DNA of 64,000 nt, taken from assembly GCA_023390335.1 (NCBI GenBank), contig JAEWCZ010000087.1, positions 211,481 to 275,480 of the forward strand. Reading direction: 5' to 3'. Position 1 is the stretch's first letter. Each line of letters starts with the position of its first letter. A program made the position numbers and the translations under genes. A model generated the notes under the pieces. The model was not told where the DNA came from and did not search any database. It was given only the letters and a program-made list of their open reading frames with translations. The DNA comes from Bacillota bacterium (lineage in GTDB: Bacteria; Bacillota; Clostridia; Acetivibrionales; DSM-1351). This document shows positions 8,736 to 16,673 of the stretch, one piece after another.

Positions 8736-9749
8736 TTAAAGTTTAACTTTCTCAAGATACTGCAAGTAGTTACTAAATGTCTTATCCTGTATCTGTATTG
8801 TGTTATTTGCCATTTCACATATAGCAGGTATCATTCTTTTTCTCTTGGTCAAACCAGCCTTAGTTACATTAAGAGCAACCTTATCCCATTCCCGTCTCAG
8901 AGTCTGAAGCGATTCCAAAACCGTATCGTAGCCTTCTATTTGGAAATTAGCATTATTCCGAATGAAGCTTATCATATTATCAATGATTACTATTGCACTC
9001 CGGATTTTAATAGTGAAATATATGTCTTCACAAGCTTTGGCAAATGAATCTTCATCAAGGGCCTCCAATTTATTCAGGTCGCCAACAAATCTTTTAAACG
9101 CAAGATTTCCGAAAAAATTTTTTTCCGTCGTAGCTCCTTCCATAAAGGTTTTCAAATTATTTATAGTAGTTTCAAGAACCATCTTCTTACTTATAAGGTT
9201 AGACGCTTTATCAGTATCAAACCATACAAATCCAAAAATGCTTTTCCTAATATCCTCAATTGAGGCGGGCCCTTGGTATTTTTTCATCCTTCCTGAGGAA
9301 TCTTTGAAATATGCATCTGCAACATACACGATGCCTTGTTCAGAGTCAATACCATACATAAGAATACAATGCCCTCTATTTTCACCGCTTATCTCCCTAA
9401 AGGCATTACTGTAATTCAAGTTCTCAGTTCCTACAAACAGTATGACAACATTGTTATCAAGCACCGCATTGCAAGCCTTTTGGAAAAGCTCATCCTTATC
9501 CTGCCTGTAACACATATTTATTTTAAAAAGGTTTTCTCTTGCCATATTTTTTATAACATCGTCAAGACCGCTGTATCCTATACGATTCAAGTCTGATTCG
9601 TATACGACATTAAATCCGTTGCACAGCATAAATACATCAACACACGATAAGTCATATTTTTGATGCTTTAAAGTGTCTTCTATTGCTGAAAACAAGCAAA
9701 ACACACCGTCTTTTATGTACGTTTCCAATTCAGGTATGATAAATTTCAT
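8736..9749 (-). CDS. BtrH-N/C39-like papain-fold protein
   Basis: A 337-residue protein whose first ~180 residues carry the pattern expected of BtrH-N/C39-like domains: Cys18 in DGVFCLFSAIED, His127 in NRGHCILMYGIDSEQG and Asp145 in VYVADAYF. The C-terminal ~150 residues are predicted helical and match nothing I know. The start is supported by GGGGGGAGA three bases before the ATG, and the ATG overlaps the stop of the upstream hydrolase by four bases, so they are translationally coupled. With its two sisters it forms a run of three related genes at the distal end of the block. Likely role: thioester-dependent acyl transfer or amide formation on a carrier-protein-bound intermediate. A protease role is the alternative. 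Confidence 0.65.
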   Translation of the reverse strand: MKFIIPELETYIKDGVFCLFSAIEDTLKHQKYDLSCVDVFMLCNGFNVVYESDLNRIGYSGLDDVIKNMARENLFKINMCYRQDKDELFQKACNAVLDNNVVILFVGTENLNYSNAFREISGENRGHCILMYGIDSEQGIVYVADAYFKDSSGRMKKYQGPASIEDIRKSIFGFVWFDTDKASNLISKKMVLETTINNLKTFMEGATTEKNFFGNLAFKRFVGDLNKLEALDEDSFAKACEDIYFTIKIRSAIVIIDNMISFIRNNANFQIEGYDTVLESLQTLRREWDKVALNVTKAGLTKRKRMIPAICEMANNTIQIQDKTFSNYLQYLEKVKL

Positions 9750-10540
9750 ACTCTCCCCCCTTTATTGCTAAAAAACTCTAAAGAATTTGCATTGGAGAAA
9801 TACTTAATAAGTGTTTCATAAAAATTGCATGGGTTTTCTTCTATCATATTATGGCCACTGTTTTTAATATATTTTATTGCTATGCCCGTATCACGCAGAT
9901 AATCTTGAGACTTCCTTTTTCCAAGGTTTCGATCACCGTAAACATACATTTTTCCAGTGTCAAGCTTGATGAACCGTTCAAGGATATTATCAGTTTTACA
10001 TACTTCTACCAGACTTTTTGAGGACTCAAACATAACATAAGCATTTGTCATGCATAGACTCTCATAAAATGGTATTGTGCGGTATTTATTTTTGAGGAAT
10101 TTAAAGCCTACCCAGTTGAAGACTTCAAACCCTAAATTATAAATAGAGGCTGACAGCTTGCAATCGTCCAAGGTAAGGTTTCCCTCACAGTTAATAAATG
10201 ACTTTATTTTCATGCTTTCGCATATATACTGGGCTACAACCCCTCCCATTGAATGAGCAATTATATGAGTACTATTTATACCTAAGGAGTCAATTAAATG
10301 AAGACATGCTAAAGCTTGAGATTTTATGGAATAGTCAAATTCCATCGGTTTGTCTGAGTTACCGTATCCAACAAGGTCTATAAACAAAACATTGAAATTG
10401 TTTCTAAAGAAATCATATTTTAAAATATCACTAAAAACCCTGCTGGATGAACCTAACCCGTGGATAAGTACTATATATTCTCCACCATTTCCTGTAACTT
10501 CATAAAATAAGTTAATACCATTATAGTTAAAGAAACTCAT
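9746..10540 (-). CDS. Alpha/beta-fold hydrolase
   Basis: A 264-residue alpha/beta hydrolase. The oxyanion strand LIHGLGSSSRVF, the nucleophile elbow AHSMGG (Ser near residue 97) and a C-terminal KNSGHNMIEENP His segment make a complete Ser-Asp-His frame. No signal peptide, so cytosolic. Its place between carrier-protein genes and papain-fold genes suggests a thioesterase or ester-cleaving step in the pathway. The substrate cannot be read from sequence. AAGG precedes the ATG by 6 bases, and the upstream gene ends one base before it. Confidence 0.8.
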   Translation of the reverse strand: MSFFNYNGINLFYEVTGNGGEYIVLIHGLGSSSRVFSDILKYDFFRNNFNVLFIDLVGYGNSDKPMEFDYSIKSQALACLHLIDSLGINSTHIIAHSMGGVVAQYICESMKIKSFINCEGNLTLDDCKLSASIYNLGFEVFNWVGFKFLKNKYRTIPFYESLCMTNAYVMFESSKSLVEVCKTDNILERFIKLDTGKMYVYGDRNLGKRKSQDYLRDTGIAIKYIKNSGHNMIEENPCNFYETLIKYFSNANSLEFFSNKGGRV

Positions 10541-10541
10541 A

Positions 10542-11186
10542 TTATACCTTTCTTAAGGCTGGTATCCCTTTTGTTTCCAGAACCTTGTTTATTTCAACCA
10601 GCGGAAACATTGGTGATTCCCTCATAATACTGATGCTGTCATTCCTTATATCCAACTGTGTTGTGCCTTTGTTGCCTCGTTCCTCTCCACTGTCAATAAA
10701 CAGTTCAACTTCATCTTTAAAAAAGCTTATGGCCTGCTCAAGCGTGGTAGCTTCAGGAAGCCCTGCCTTGTTTGCTGATGAAATGGCAAGCACAGTGCCG
10801 CTTTCCTCATAAACGCCTTTAGTCTCATTATCCTGCCAAAAAACACATATAGCATTACTATTTGGAACTGCATTTGTAAAAATATTACCCTTTTTATTTA
10901 TAAGGAAACTGACTTTACCCGGAAGTAATGCATCGATAATACTTTTATAAGTTTCATTTTTTATATGACAATATTTATGTATATCCTTTTTATCTATAAT
11001 TAATGATAACGGCTTATCTTGAGGGCTTTGACGGATTTTTCTAAGCCTCTCGACAGCTTCCTTGTTGAAAGCATCACAGACCACTGCATACACTGCATCT
11101 GTGGGTACAACAATGACCTTTCCCCTCTTTATCGCCTCACCGGCCAATTTATACGTTTCCTCGCATGGCTTTAAAACTTTATACAC
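10542..11186 (-). CDS. Sua5/YciO/YrdC-family protein, likely pathway-dedicated
   Basis: A 214-residue single-domain member of the Sua5/YrdC family. The house-keeping enzyme condenses threonine, bicarbonate and ATP into threonylcarbamoyl-AMP for tRNA t6A. Family features seen: VPTDAVYAVVCDAFN near the N-terminus, RLRKIRQSPQDKPLSLI in the ATP site and AISSANKAGLPEAT. It starts at GTG with GGGGGAG upstream. The sequence is shorter than Sua5 (no C-terminal Sua5 domain) and lies inside a biosynthetic block, not next to tRNA-modification genes. Carbamoyl-adenylate-forming members such as the TobZ/HypF YrdC domains offer a precedent for a carbamoylation role. Ordinary TsaC function remains possible. 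Confidence 0.75.
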   Translation of the reverse strand: MYKVLKPCEETYKLAGEAIKRGKVIVVPTDAVYAVVCDAFNKEAVERLRKIRQSPQDKPLSLIIDKKDIHKYCHIKNETYKSIIDALLPGKVSFLINKKGNIFTNAVPNSNAICVFWQDNETKGVYEESGTVLAISSANKAGLPEATTLEQAISFFKDEVELFIDSGEERGNKGTTQLDIRNDSISIMRESPMFPLVEINKVLETKGIPALRKV

Positions 11187-11245
11187 TATAACTCCCCCTT
11201 ACTCATAATCTCTATCTTTATGTCAACTCTCCGACCGACAAAATA

Positions 11246-11950
11246 CTAATTTTTATTGATAAACTGTTCCTGACTTTTATTGGTGTCTCCGTATTTTAAC
11301 ATTAAATATTGATCCAGCTTTTTAATCACATTAACCTCATCATTTTTTATGATAACAACATTTGTATAACCAAGGAGGTTACTTTTTTGCAAAATCTTGA
11401 TATATTCACCCCTGAGCTTCTTTAGATAATACAAATCTTTGTTTTTCAGAAGCCTGTTGCGCTTAATATATTTATTTGTATGAAATAAAGCCTTACCTCT
11501 CACAAGTATTCTTTCATAGCACAATTCACAATTTGTGTCATAGAAGAATATCATATCCGGCTTTCTTACAAGGGTACAAAGGTATTTCCCGAGGAGCACG
11601 CTTGAGCCGTTAACCATATCACGGGTTAAGGCTGTGTATACGTACCTGTCTGCTATAACTATGCTACCCTTGTTTAAAGCGGGTAATATCCTTGTAAAGT
11701 AGTCAATGAAAAAGCTGATCCACTGCAATATACTGTATATATTTGATGTAAGCATTTTAAAATTGCAGAGTAATTTAATAATTCTTCTGATTTTTTCATT
11801 TGAATTCCACTCAACAATTTGCACATTGTTTTGCGCACTTAGGTGATTATACATCTTTGCGATACTCTCACTTTTTCCTGAACCGCTGATTCCTTCGCAG
11901 ACTATTAAAACACCTTTTTGAGTATTGGTTTTATAATTATGCTTATCCAT
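11246..11950 (-). CDS. Thymidylate-kinase-like P-loop protein
   Basis: A 234-residue P-loop kinase-like protein. Walker A is GISGSGKS (residues 20-27), the DRX motif is ADRYVYTALTRD, and a lid-like Arg region VRGKALFHTNKYIKRNR follows. This pattern is that of the dTMP-kinase family, but the lid and C-terminus are divergent and a basic stretch is inserted. In this context a nucleotide or small-molecule phosphorylation is likely; the substrate is unknown. The upstream hydro-lyase gene ends 7 bases before the ATG, and the ribosome binding site is weak. Confidence 0.7.
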   Translation of the reverse strand: MDKHNYKTNTQKGVLIVCEGISGSGKSESIAKMYNHLSAQNNVQIVEWNSNEKIRRIIKLLCNFKMLTSNIYSILQWISFFIDYFTRILPALNKGSIVIADRYVYTALTRDMVNGSSVLLGKYLCTLVRKPDMIFFYDTNCELCYERILVRGKALFHTNKYIKRNRLLKNKDLYYLKKLRGEYIKILQKSNLLGYTNVVIIKNDEVNVIKKLDQYLMLKYGDTNKSQEQFINKN

Positions 11951-11957
11951 AACGGAC

Positions 11958-12572
11958 CTATTTACTTTTACAATGTGTTTGTTTACTTATAGCTTCAATC
12001 ATATCTTTGGAATTTTTTCTTGTTTCCTCAAAAAGATTTCTGCCTTTGGAGTCAATACCTACAATCAGTGGACCAAAATTATCGCACTCCATAACCCACA
12101 TGGCTTCAGGCATACCTATTTCATCCATCCAGTACTGATGAGTGACCTTGGTAACCCTTTGAGTGTGTACCGCAGCACAACCATGGGCAGCAAGAAGATA
12201 TACCATAGTGTGCTTTTTCATCGCCTCAGTAGTCGAGTCACTCATACCACCTTTTCCTATAAGTATTTTCACACCCATTTTACCAACCATGTCAGTGTAT
12301 GGGTCCATCCTTATGCTGCTGGTAGGACCAATTGAAATTACTTTATATTCTCCACTTTTACTATTTACACTAATGATTGGACCTGCATGAAATATAGCTT
12401 GGCCATTAAGGTCTTCATCAAATTTTCCATTACTTTCAAGGAGCTTTTTCAGTTTATAATGAGCCATGTCCCTTGCCGTATACAGTTTCCCGCTCAGATA
12501 GACTGTGTCTCCAGCTTCAAGCTTTGCAATGTCCTCATCTTTTAGAGGAGTATTCAAATAATAGGTTTTCAT
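11958..12572 (-). CDS. Fumarase/tartrate-dehydratase-type hydro-lyase, beta subunit
   Basis: About 204 residues matching the C-terminal (beta) subunit of class I fumarase / L-tartrate dehydratase: LSGKLYTARDMAHYKL, IGPTSSIRMDPYTDMV, KILIGKGGMS, and MWVMECDNFGPLIVGIDSKGRNLF. I start at the third codon Met (12572) because the GGGGGG ribosome binding site touches the first ATG and is 6 bases from the second. It is encoded 16 bases after the alpha subunit, and the two would assemble into one Fe-S enzyme. See the alpha subunit for active-site differences from ordinary fumarase. Confidence 0.85.
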   Translation of the reverse strand: MKTYYLNTPLKDEDIAKLEAGDTVYLSGKLYTARDMAHYKLKKLLESNGKFDEDLNGQAIFHAGPIISVNSKSGEYKVISIGPTSSIRMDPYTDMVGKMGVKILIGKGGMSDSTTEAMKKHTMVYLLAAHGCAAVHTQRVTKVTHQYWMDEIGMPEAMWVMECDNFGPLIVGIDSKGRNLFEETRKNSKDMIEAISKQTHCKSK

Positions 12573-12588
12573 GTACATCCCCCCTTTA

Positions 12589-13464
12589 TTACATAAAGCT
12601 TAATTCTTCCACTCTTCCGTCCTTATAAATCCTTATGCCCGCCCTTCGCGCAACCCAGCAGTGAAAATTGATTGCAACAGGACAGAGTGTTGTATGGGTT
12701 GCCGCAGTCTCAATATTGACTCCGAGTGTAGTTACTTTGCCGCCTGTACCACCCGAACCAATGTTAAGCGAATTTATTGCCTCAAGTAACTCCTCTTCCA
12801 GTTGTGCCAAGCGCTTGTCCTCATTCCTCTGCATCCAACCTCTCAGACTCATAGCTCTTCTGCTAAGTTTTGCAGCAACATCCAACTGACCACCTATGCC
12901 TATACCGATTGCAGATGGGAGACATGCTGTACCCCCGGCTTCAACAACAGCTTCCAGCACGAATTTCTTGATACCTTCAAAATTGTTACCCATTTCAGGA
13001 ATAGTGAATACTTTAGTTTTATTGTACAATTCTATACCGCAGCCCTTTATGCTTGGGATTATTTCGATGTAATCGATACCCTTCTTATACTCGTACTCCA
13101 TGTTTGGCACTCCACGCCCGCTATTGTCGCCACTGTTTACACGTGTAAGAGGGTCAACCATACTGGGGCGCAAGTAACCTGCTTTTGTTGCATCTATTAC
13201 AGCTTCCTTTAATATTTGATCCAAATCCGAAATAAAGAAATCATCTCCAAAGGTTACGTATGTAGTAAGATATCCGGGAGATTGGCACAAAGCTTGTTTG
13301 CATTCCCTTGCGATATTTACATTTTCTACTATAGTTTCAAGTATCATTTTCGACGATTCATCTGTTTCTGTTTCAACTGCCTTATCTAGAAGGCAGCGGC
13401 AGTCATCTGAAACCTCATATGAAATTTTAAATATTAAATCCCTTAAAATCTGTCTGTAATCCAC
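12589..13464 (-). CDS. Fumarase/tartrate-dehydratase-type hydro-lyase, alpha subunit (altered site)
   Basis: About 291 residues from the GTG at 13464, chosen because GGGAGGA lies 6 bases upstream. The alpha subunit of class I fumarase-type enzymes carries the [4Fe-4S] cluster. Three candidate ligands are present: Cys60 (LCQSPGY), Cys181 (TACLPSAIGIGIGG) and Cys269 (FHCWVARR). Other family stretches are DPLTRVNSGDNS and GSGGTGGKVTTLGVNI. Two conserved substrate-site signatures differ from the fumarases I know: CQDTG is CQSPG here, and PKGGGSEN is SIKGCGIEL. It probably dehydrates or hydrates a hydroxy-dicarboxylic or related acid that feeds the pathway, but it could still be the cell's fumarase. 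Confidence 0.82.
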   Translation of the reverse strand: MDYRQILRDLIFKISYEVSDDCRCLLDKAVETETDESSKMILETIVENVNIARECKQALCQSPGYLTTYVTFGDDFFISDLDQILKEAVIDATKAGYLRPSMVDPLTRVNSGDNSGRGVPNMEYEYKKGIDYIEIIPSIKGCGIELYNKTKVFTIPEMGNNFEGIKKFVLEAVVEAGGTACLPSAIGIGIGGQLDVAAKLSRRAMSLRGWMQRNEDKRLAQLEEELLEAINSLNIGSGGTGGKVTTLGVNIETAATHTTLCPVAINFHCWVARRAGIRIYKDGRVEELSFM

Positions 13465-13486
13465 ACAAAATCCTCCCTTTATAAAA

Positions 13487-14644
13487 TTAGGTTGACTGTT
13501 TCTTTGTATCCCAAAATCTTTTTTTGTTTGAAAGCATCTCTTCACTTACATCCATTACCCTGCTTGTCTCAAACATTCTGGTAAAGAAATCAAACTGCCA
13601 TTTAGATGGCTTTTCATTCTCAATGCCGTACTCATCAAGGTATTCCTTGCTTTCAGGCTCTATTGCTTTCATAACACCCTCCGGAATTACTTGTCCGTAC
13701 ATAAGGTTTACATAATAGAATGCGTAATAAACTATGCTTTCACATCCTACCCTTTTACTAAAGGATACCAGCTTATCCCAGTTGATCTTGTCTGAGAATT
13801 TTTCAACGAACATTAATATATCTGCAAACTTGTATATTTTAAGATCTCTCAGATCACTGATCCAGTGCAGTAAAGCAGCTTCCTTATACAAATGGCATGC
13901 CAGTTGTATCAAGAAATCTTCATAGCCAAGAATAAGTGTCTTTGCACCGTCAATATCAACTTCTATAGCTCTTTCAAGCAATTCGGGCGTATCGATTTTG
14001 CAAGGACAATTTCCTTTCCAGAGTACATCAAAGTTTAAATCCACTTGGAACATTGGTGTGAAAGGGTTATCTGTCTTTTTAAGGCATTCCTGAAGTTCGT
14101 TTGAGGCTAGTTGTTGAAGCATTTTTTGCTTTCTTGTACTCGGAATTATATCTCCATTTTCATTTACTTCACCCTGAATATAACCTAAGTCTTCCAATAT
14201 ATTTACTATTTTGTCTCCATCCCTTACATCTATGAGAAAGTCAAGATCATTAAATGTTCTGGTTTCAACCGAAGGATACACTTTGGAAGCCAGAAAATTT
14301 CCTTTTAGAATTGCTAAACGAATACCATTTTCATTCAGTTTGTCAAAGATAACCTTTATCTCTTCAAAGTATGATTTATTCCTGATTGCATATACCTTGC
14401 TCTGTGTCTTCATAGCTTTTAGAACTTCTTCTTCGATTTTGCCCGTGAGATTGAGGTTTTTTAAATGGTAATACATGATATTTAATGTTCTGTGGGTTAT
14501 CCCTTGGTACAATATCTCTTTCCAATCGAGATTTCCATCCATGATAGTTTTAATTTCTTCTATGTGATCTTCCTTTAATACTCCTCTCGAGCATAGTAAT
14601 ACCAATTGTCTTTCCTTTGTCAATTCTTTTACACTTTGTGGCAT
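13487..14644 (-). CDS. Nucleotidyltransferase-fold protein (PF14907-like)
   Basis: About 386 residues from the Met at 14644, which is preceded by a GAGGGGG site; an in-frame upstream extension lacks a good site. The central segment RLAILKGNFLASKVYP followed by TRTFNDLDFLIDVRDGDK is the GS-then-DxD nucleotidyltransferase pattern of the 'uncharacterised nucleotidyltransferase' family, with LKG-N replacing the usual G-S. The remainder is helical. Members of this family are often found in peptide and lasso-peptide antibiotic clusters (family knowledge), where their reaction is generally undefined. Here it lies between the cysteine-desulfurase-like gene and the hydro-lyase genes. It may adenylylate or otherwise modify the product or a precursor. 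Confidence 0.7.
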   Translation of the reverse strand: MPQSVKELTKERQLVLLCSRGVLKEDHIEEIKTIMDGNLDWKEILYQGITHRTLNIMYYHLKNLNLTGKIEEEVLKAMKTQSKVYAIRNKSYFEEIKVIFDKLNENGIRLAILKGNFLASKVYPSVETRTFNDLDFLIDVRDGDKIVNILEDLGYIQGEVNENGDIIPSTRKQKMLQQLASNELQECLKKTDNPFTPMFQVDLNFDVLWKGNCPCKIDTPELLERAIEVDIDGAKTLILGYEDFLIQLACHLYKEAALLHWISDLRDLKIYKFADILMFVEKFSDKINWDKLVSFSKRVGCESIVYYAFYYVNLMYGQVIPEGVMKAIEPESKEYLDEYGIENEKPSKWQFDFFTRMFETSRVMDVSEEMLSNKKRFWDTKKQST

Positions 14645-14823
14645 TTTATATTCCCCCTCTATTTGATACTTTTCACCTGAACTTATCAATCTGTAAAGCG
14701 GAAGTCTTTTTGTCCCCCCCTTGAGTTAATATAATTTGAATCTAGGCGTTATAATTTTGGAAATTAGTAGCTATTGTTATTAGCGACTTTTAGGTTTGCC
14801 ATACTACTGATTTTAGAAGTGTT

Positions 14824-15978
14824 TTAGATCTTACCTACGTTTAATGATATTTCTTTAAGTGCATTTATTGTTGTTTCTATTTCAGAATCTGTATTGAATA
14901 CGCCAACACTGAACCTTACTGCTCCTGTAATTGAAGTACCTAATGTATCATGGGCTATAGGAGCACAGTGCATACCTGCCCTCGTCCCTATGTTATAGAC
15001 CTTGTTCAAAACATAGCTTACTTCACTGGAGGGTACACCCTCGAAATTAAGTGCTACAATACCAGAATTTTTTTCTATATGATTTTTACTGTACAGCTTT
15101 ATATTTTTTAGTTCTCGGACACCTTCAAAGAGCATTTTAACAAGTCGGTATTTATGCGCTCTTATATTTTCAATGCCTTGGCTATTTATGAAGTCAATAC
15201 CATAGCCCAGACCCACTATACCCGGTGTGTTCAAGGTTCCGCTTTCCATAAGATCAGGCATGAACTCAGGCTGCGTAAAATTCTCAGAATTACTCCCAGT
15301 TCCACCTTGCAGGATAGAGTTAACTTTCAGCCCCTCCCTGATATACAAGCCCCCTGTCCCAACAGGCCCCATTAAGCTTTTATGCCCTGGAAATGCCAAC
15401 ATACTTATATTCATATCCTCAACATCAATGTTTATTGTTCCCGCTCCCTGTGATCCGTCAAGCAAGTACATTATCCCGTTTTCACCGGCTATTTTCCCAA
15501 TATCCTTAGCAGGCAGAAGTATTCCGTTTACATTTGATGAAAGGGTAGCTACTATTAGCTTTGTGTTTTTTTTGATGCTTTTTTGTATATCATCAGGGTC
15601 AATTTCACCGAATACATTACCCCTGACAACTGTGACTTCAACACCAAGGTCTCTTTCAAGCAGCTTAAGTGGTCTCATAACAGAATTGTGTTCAAGGCTT
15701 GTTGTTATTACATGGTCTCCAGCTTTAAGGCTTCCCTTTATCGCTATATTCAAAGCCTCAGTAGCATTTTTTGTAAAACATAATTGCATAGGATTACTGA
15801 TATTAAAGAACTTGCTTACTTTCTCACGCGCTTCCATTACAGCCTGTCCTGACTGTATTGACATTGAATGCCCACCACGGCCGGGATTTGCGCAATATTC
15901 ACGCATACACCTGTCCATTTCCTTATACACCTTCTCGGGTTTAGGGTAAGTAGTCGCAGCATTATCCAAGTATATCAT
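14824..15978 (-). CDS. Cysteine-desulfurase-like PLP enzyme (class V aminotransferase fold)
   Basis: About 384 residues from the Met at 15978, with GGGAGG 9 bases upstream. YLDNAATTYPKP at the N-terminus, Asp174 (LLDGSQG), PLP-Lys200 (FPGHKSLMGP) and Cys338 (TRAGMHCAPIAHD) are the expected cofactor and persulfide residues of the cysteine desulfurase family. The sequence resembles the 'am_tr_V' clostridial subgroup usually found beside DUF3343 proteins, and a DUF3343 gene lies about 0.4 kb upstream. It probably mobilises sulfur (or selenium) from cysteine. Inside this block that sulfur may go to the natural product, for example as a thiocarboxylate, thioamide or thiol. A house-keeping role is the alternative. 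Confidence 0.85.
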   Translation of the reverse strand: MIYLDNAATTYPKPEKVYKEMDRCMREYCANPGRGGHSMSIQSGQAVMEAREKVSKFFNISNPMQLCFTKNATEALNIAIKGSLKAGDHVITTSLEHNSVMRPLKLLERDLGVEVTVVRGNVFGEIDPDDIQKSIKKNTKLIVATLSSNVNGILLPAKDIGKIAGENGIMYLLDGSQGAGTINIDVEDMNISMLAFPGHKSLMGPVGTGGLYIREGLKVNSILQGGTGSNSENFTQPEFMPDLMESGTLNTPGIVGLGYGIDFINSQGIENIRAHKYRLVKMLFEGVRELKNIKLYSKNHIEKNSGIVALNFEGVPSSEVSYVLNKVYNIGTRAGMHCAPIAHDTLGTSITGAVRFSVGVFNTDSEIETTINALKEISLNVGKI

Positions 15979-16036
15979 TTGAACATAACCTCCCTTAACA
16001 TACTCCATTCATTTACCACCTTCAATACAGAAAAAA

Positions 16037-16282
16037 TTAAATGTATTTTTCAAACGTTTTTTTAATTTTATTAATGGTATTAACATTTTCCAACAATAAA
16101 TCTTCATCAATCAACTCAATATTGAATTCTCCTTCAAGCAAAACCATTGCTTGTATTCCCTTTATAGAGTCAAGTCCATATGGACCAATATCCTCATCAT
16201 CTCCTATTTGTGATAATACATTAATATCCACATCCAAAGCCTTGGATAATATGTTTATAACGTCACTCCTTCTAAACTCCAT
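16037..16282 (-). CDS. Stand-alone acyl/peptidyl carrier protein 1
   Basis: An 81-residue acidic four-helix carrier protein. The phosphopantetheine attachment site is GLDSIKG with Ser39. A GGAGG site lies 9 bases before the ATG. It differs strongly from carrier protein 2 of the same block, so the two probably carry different acyl groups. It is encoded just before the cysteine-desulfurase-like gene. No phosphopantetheinyl transferase was found in the window, so modification must come from elsewhere. Confidence 0.88.
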   Translation of the reverse strand: MEFRRSDVINILSKALDVDINVLSQIGDDEDIGPYGLDSIKGIQAMVLLEGEFNIELIDEDLLLENVNTINKIKKTFEKYI

Positions 16283-16396
16283 TACGATATACGCCTCCTA
16301 TTCTAAACAAGAAAATTCGCTCCTTAGTTATGCCAGTACATGTAACAACATCGAAAACTTATAAATTCCTATATGCTAAAAAATGTGTAGCTATAG

Positions 16397-16660
16397 TTAA
16401 TTCAATTTACTATTAATAAACTCTCCCAGCACCAGTGCTTCATCAGTGACTATACTATGCACTTCAACTTTTTTTTCAGATAAAAGTTGCTTTCCCAAAG
16501 ATAAATCGGAATCGCTGATTTTTACAGCTTTTGTGCATGCCATCCCTGGCCTTGGCGGAGCTGGAACAATCTCGGTCTTTATTCCGTTATCACGCATTAT
16601 TTTATCAACCAGCATCATTTGACCTGTATTTTTCGCAATTACCAAATATGATTTGCCCAT
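16397..16660 (-). CDS. DUF3343 family protein (putative sulfur/selenium carrier)
   Basis: About 87 residues. I prefer the ATG at 16660, 8 bases after GGAAG, over the in-frame GTG at 16669. The pattern SYLVIAKNTGQMMLVDKIM then IVPAPPRPGMACTKAVKI matches DUF3343: a small ferredoxin-like fold with one conserved Cys (Cys42 here). Such proteins occur beside class V PLP enzymes and are suspected chalcogen carriers (family knowledge, weakly established). It starts 13 bases after the ligase-like gene, so it is clearly part of the operon. Confidence 0.8.
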   Translation of the reverse strand: MGKSYLVIAKNTGQMMLVDKIMRDNGIKTEIVPAPPRPGMACTKAVKISDSDLSLGKQLLSEKKVEVHSIVTDEALVLGEFINSKLN

Positions 16661-16673
16661 TATCTTCACTTCC

